Shown here one piece after another: positions 7,189 through 9,260 of a DNA stretch of 9,260 nucleotides. Source of the stretch: Phycisphaerales bacterium UBA2396 (GTDB lineage Bacteria > Planctomycetota > Phycisphaerae > Phycisphaerales > UBA1924); the NCBI GenBank assembly GCA_002343325.1, contig DDSG01000126.1, positions 1-9,260 of the forward strand. Direction: 5' to 3'. Made by a program: the position numbers and the translations under genes. The notes below the pieces were generated by a model, which did no database searches, had not been told where the DNA came from, and worked only from the letters and a program-made list of their open reading frames with translations. Positions within the stretch are counted from its first letter, which is position 1. Every line of letters starts with the position of its first letter.

Positions 7189-7940
7189 GCGTGAAGATCG
7201 CGCTGTTCATCACGTGCCTGGCCGATGTCTTCTCGCCCAGGAGCGGGATCGCGATGACGCGGGTGCTGCGCCGTCTCGGGCATCAGGTCGACTTCCCGAC
7301 GGATCAGACGTGCTGCGGGCAGCCCCTGCTGAACAACGGCTTTGCGAAGGACGCCGCTCGGGCGGCCCGGGCGATGTGCGGCGTGATGGAGGGGTACGAC
7401 GCGGTCGTCACGGCGTCGGCAAGCTGTGCCTCGATGATCCGCGAGCACTACCCGAGGCTCGCAGCGGAGCACCCTGACATTCTGACCGAAGTGGCGGCTC
7501 GGCGGCTGGTCTCGCACACGTTTGAGTTCTGCGAGTTCATGCTCGGTCGCGGCGGGGTGCCGGCGGGATGTCGATGGGACGGCGTCGCGGCGGTGCATCG
7601 GTCGTGCCACGGGCGGGCGCTGGGGCTGACAGACGAGGCCGAACGCGTGCTGGGACGGGTGGAAGGGCTCCGGCTGGTGGGGCTGGCCAACTCGGAGCAG
7701 TGCTGCGGCTTCGGCGGAACGTTCTCGGTGAAGTACCCGGACTTGTCGGCCCCGATGGCGAGCGACAAGGTGTCGGCGCTGCGGGCGAGCGGGGCGAGGT
7801 GGCTCGTGACGGGCGACACGGGGTGCGCGATGAACATTCAAGGAGCGTGCCGACGTGCGGGCCTTGTGATCGGGGTGCGGAGCGTGCCGGAGATCATCGC
7901 GGAGGGCTTGGGACTTCTGCCGAGGGAGGGCGGGGCGTGA
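7185..7940 (+). CDS. lutA: LutA/LldE-type iron-sulfur subunit of L-lactate oxidation
   Basis: This 251-residue protein is built of two cysteine-rich CCG domains. The first has Cys11, Cys43-Cys44-Gly and Cys81. The second has Cys141 in RSCHGRALG, Cys173-Cys174-Gly and Cys214 in GDTGCAMNI. This is the full complement expected of LutA/LldE and related HdrB/GlpC-like proteins. Length also matches LutA (about 240 residues) rather than the longer GlpC or glycolate oxidase subunits. With LutB and LutC it forms the cytoplasmic complex that oxidises L-lactate to pyruvate. The GTG at 7185 overlaps the DeoR stop (GTGA); a second GTG at 7191 is possible. The ribosome binding site is weak, so translation probably depends on coupling. 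In this setting the lactate would come from rhamnose-derived lactaldehyde. Confidence 0.92.
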   Translation: MSVKIALFITCLADVFSPRSGIAMTRVLRRLGHQVDFPTDQTCCGQPLLNNGFAKDAARAARAMCGVMEGYDAVVTASASCASMIREHYPRLAAEHPDILTEVAARRLVSHTFEFCEFMLGRGGVPAGCRWDGVAAVHRSCHGRALGLTDEAERVLGRVEGLRLVGLANSEQCCGFGGTFSVKYPDLSAPMASDKVSALRASGARWLVTGDTGCAMNIQGACRRAGLVIGVRSVPEIIAEGLGLLPREGGA

Positions 7941-9260
7941 GCGCGGGGCACGAGATCCTGTTCCCGAGGCTGCCGTACGACATGGCGCCGCGCGTCGGGC
8001 GAGCCCGGGGCGACATCTCACTGCAGCAATTTGTGCATCAGGCGACCCGATCGAAGGATGCGGGGCGGCGCGGGGCGATGCAGGAGGCGTTCGGCGAACG
8101 CGCGGACGATCTCCGCAGGCTTGCGGGTGAGATCAAACAGCACACGCTGGATCACCTCGACCACTATCTGGGGCTGTGGATCGAACGGGCACGGGCGGCG
8201 GGCACGACGGTGCACGTCGCCGAGACAGCGGAAGAGGCGAACGAGATCTGTCTGGCGATCGCGAAGCGAGCTGGATGCACGACCTGCGTCAAGAGCAAGT
8301 CGATGGTGACGGAGGAGACGGGGCTGCTGGCGAAACTGGCGGCGGCGGGGATCCCGACGCTCGAGACGGACCTTGGCGAGTTCATTGTGCAACTGGACGG
8401 GGACGCCCCGAGCCACATCGTGACGCCGATGATCCACAAGGATCGGCGGAGCGTGGCGCGGGCGTTCGTGCGGGAGTTGTCGGCGGCGTACACGGAGGAT
8501 CCGCGGGCGCTCACGATGATCGCGCGAGAGCACATGCGTACGTCGTTCCACAGGGCCGATCTCGGCGTGACGGGGGCGAACTTTCTGTTGGCGGAGTCGG
8601 GCGGGCTGGTGCTGTGCACGAACGAAGGGAACGCCGACCTGACTGTGGCGTGCCCGCGGGTGCACGTGGCGATGGTCGGGATCGAGAAGGTGATCCCGAG
8701 CGTGCGGGAACTGCCGCTGTTTCTGAAACTGCTCGCGCGGAGCGCAACGGCCCAGCCCATCACGGTGTACACGACGGTGCTGACGGGGGGGCGGCGCGAA
8801 GGTGAAGACGGCCCCGAGGAGTCGCACGTGATCCTCGTGGATGCTGGGCGGACGAAACTCCTGCGCGAAGAGGCGAGAGAACTGCTCCGATGCATCCGGT
8901 GCGGGGCGTGCCTCAACGCGTGCCCGGTCTATCGCAAGGCGGGCGGAGGGCACGCCTACGGCGCGGTGTATTCGGGGCCGATCGGCGCGGTGCTGACGCC
9001 CGAGCTGCGGGGGCTGATGAACTACCCGGACCTGCCCCACGCCAGCAGCCTGTGCGGGGCGTGCTTCGAGGCGTGCCCGGTGGCGATCGACATCCCCCAC
9101 CACCTGCTGCGACTGCGATCCGCGCTGGTCGCGAGCGGGGCACCAACATTGCGCGAACGGGCGGTGGAGGTCGGCGCCGAGGCGGTCGACATCGACCACG
9201 CGGCTGTAGTGCGTGAGGTACATCGCCTGCGGTCGCATCGCCAGCATGCGGTCGATCGAG
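7937..9260 (+). CDS. lutB: LutB/LldF-type LUD-domain iron-sulfur protein, partial with doubtful 3' end
   Basis: The frame opens with a GTG at 7937 that overlaps the lutA stop (GTGA) and has an AGGGAGGG ribosome binding site six bases upstream. It stays open for 441 codons to the window edge. Residues about 60-300 form the LUD domain, with the hallmark VTGANFLLAESGGLVL (211-226) and TNEGNADLT (228-236). A ferredoxin-like part carries Cys319, Cys322, Cys325 and Cys329 (CIRCGACLNACP), then Cys373, Cys376 and Cys380 (LCGACFEACP), as in LutB/LldF. The family is usually near 470-480 residues. Residues up to about 410 (TLRERAV) fit LutB. The last 30 or so are charged, lack the expected hydrophobic and aromatic C-terminal tail, and coincide with a convincing protein match on the opposite strand. 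The true LutB sequence therefore probably stops at about 9160, at a breakpoint. Confidence 0.9.
   Translation, partial: MSAGHEILFPRLPYDMAPRVGRARGDISLQQFVHQATRSKDAGRRGAMQEAFGERADDLRRLAGEIKQHTLDHLDHYLGLWIERARAAGTTVHVAETAEEANEICLAIAKRAGCTTCVKSKSMVTEETGLLAKLAAAGIPTLETDLGEFIVQLDGDAPSHIVTPMIHKDRRSVARAFVRELSAAYTEDPRALTMIAREHMRTSFHRADLGVTGANFLLAESGGLVLCTNEGNADLTVACPRVHVAMVGIEKVIPSVRELPLFLKLLARSATAQPITVYTTVLTGGRREGEDGPEESHVILVDAGRTKLLREEARELLRCIRCGACLNACPVYRKAGGGHAYGAVYSGPIGAVLTPELRGLMNYPDLPHASSLCGACFEACPVAIDIPHHLLRLRSALVASGAPTLRERAVEVGAEAVDIDHAAVVREVHRLRSHRQHAVDR
9161..9259 (-). other. Fragment of an MBL-fold metallo-hydrolase gene read on the minus strand
   Basis: Thirty-three minus-strand codons from 9259 down to about 9161 encode a peptide with the centre AMYLTHYSRV, preceded by RMLAMRP and followed by VDRLGADLH. 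This resembles the C-terminal part of metallo-beta-lactamase-fold hydrolases, where the LTH histidine is a metal ligand and a helical tail of the form RLxxDL follows. The similarity ends near 9161, where the same strand turns into an arginine-rich shadow of lutB. The gene would run in from beyond the right edge and be cut here. I recognise this from memory of the family, not from a search; a chance antisense reading is the alternative. Confidence 0.5.

Noticed and set aside
8018..9160. Long minus-strand frame opposite lutB
   Set aside because: Arg/Pro/His-rich shadow of lutB. Only its first 30 or so residues (9161-9259) look like a real protein, and those are reported separately as an MBL-fold fragment.
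1..9260. CRISPR array, tRNA or rRNA genes, insertion sequence or phage elements
   Set aside because: No regularly spaced repeats, transposase or integrase motifs, or structural RNA signatures were seen. The sequence is almost entirely accounted for by metabolic genes.

Overview
This GC-rich window is densely coding and has the layout of a bacterial catabolic locus. The gene set is an L-rhamnose-type operon (FGGY kinase, aldolase/dehydrogenase fusion, a second class II aldolase) plus Lut-type lactate oxidation genes. That set, with the Ala/Pro-rich secretory signal peptides and a codon-usage bias toward G/C, would fit a planctomycete-like (for example Phycisphaerae-like) bacterium. This taxonomic guess is an inference; no rRNA or other marker gene is present.

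The layout is divergent around a control region of about 120 bp (6288-6408). To the left, on the minus strand and in transcription order, are: a fused rhamnulose-1-phosphate aldolase/short-chain dehydrogenase (RhaEW type, 4089-6287); rhamnulokinase (rhaB, 2551-4083); a stand-alone class II aldolase (1787-2554); a secreted alpha/beta-hydrolase-fold esterase (107-1747); and the first 31 codons of another exported protein that runs off the left edge (1-95). Gaps are 5 bp, a 4-bp overlap, 39 bp and 11 bp, so one operon is likely. To the right, on the plus strand, are a DeoR-family regulator (6409-7188), LutA/LldE (7185-7940) and LutB/LldF (7937 to the right edge). These three are joined by two 4-base GTGA stop/start overlaps.

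The genes make a coherent route. RhaB phosphorylates L-rhamnulose. The aldolase half of RhaEW splits rhamnulose-1-phosphate into dihydroxyacetone phosphate and L-lactaldehyde. The dehydrogenase half oxidises lactaldehyde to L-lactate. The Lut iron-sulfur proteins oxidise L-lactate to pyruvate. The DeoR protein is the natural candidate for a local repressor sensing a rhamnose pathway intermediate. Rhamnose isomerase, a sugar transporter and LutC are not in the window. The secreted esterase and the second exported protein suggest that extracellular glycan processing is coupled to the pathway.

The most unexpected signal is at the right edge. The LutB reading frame stays open, but its sequence stops resembling LutB at about 9160. 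From there to the end the opposite strand reads as a stretch of an MBL-fold metallo-hydrolase (AMYLTHYSRV motif). This looks like a breakpoint, either a chimeric contig end or a genuine rearrangement, so the last 100 bases should not be trusted as LutB.
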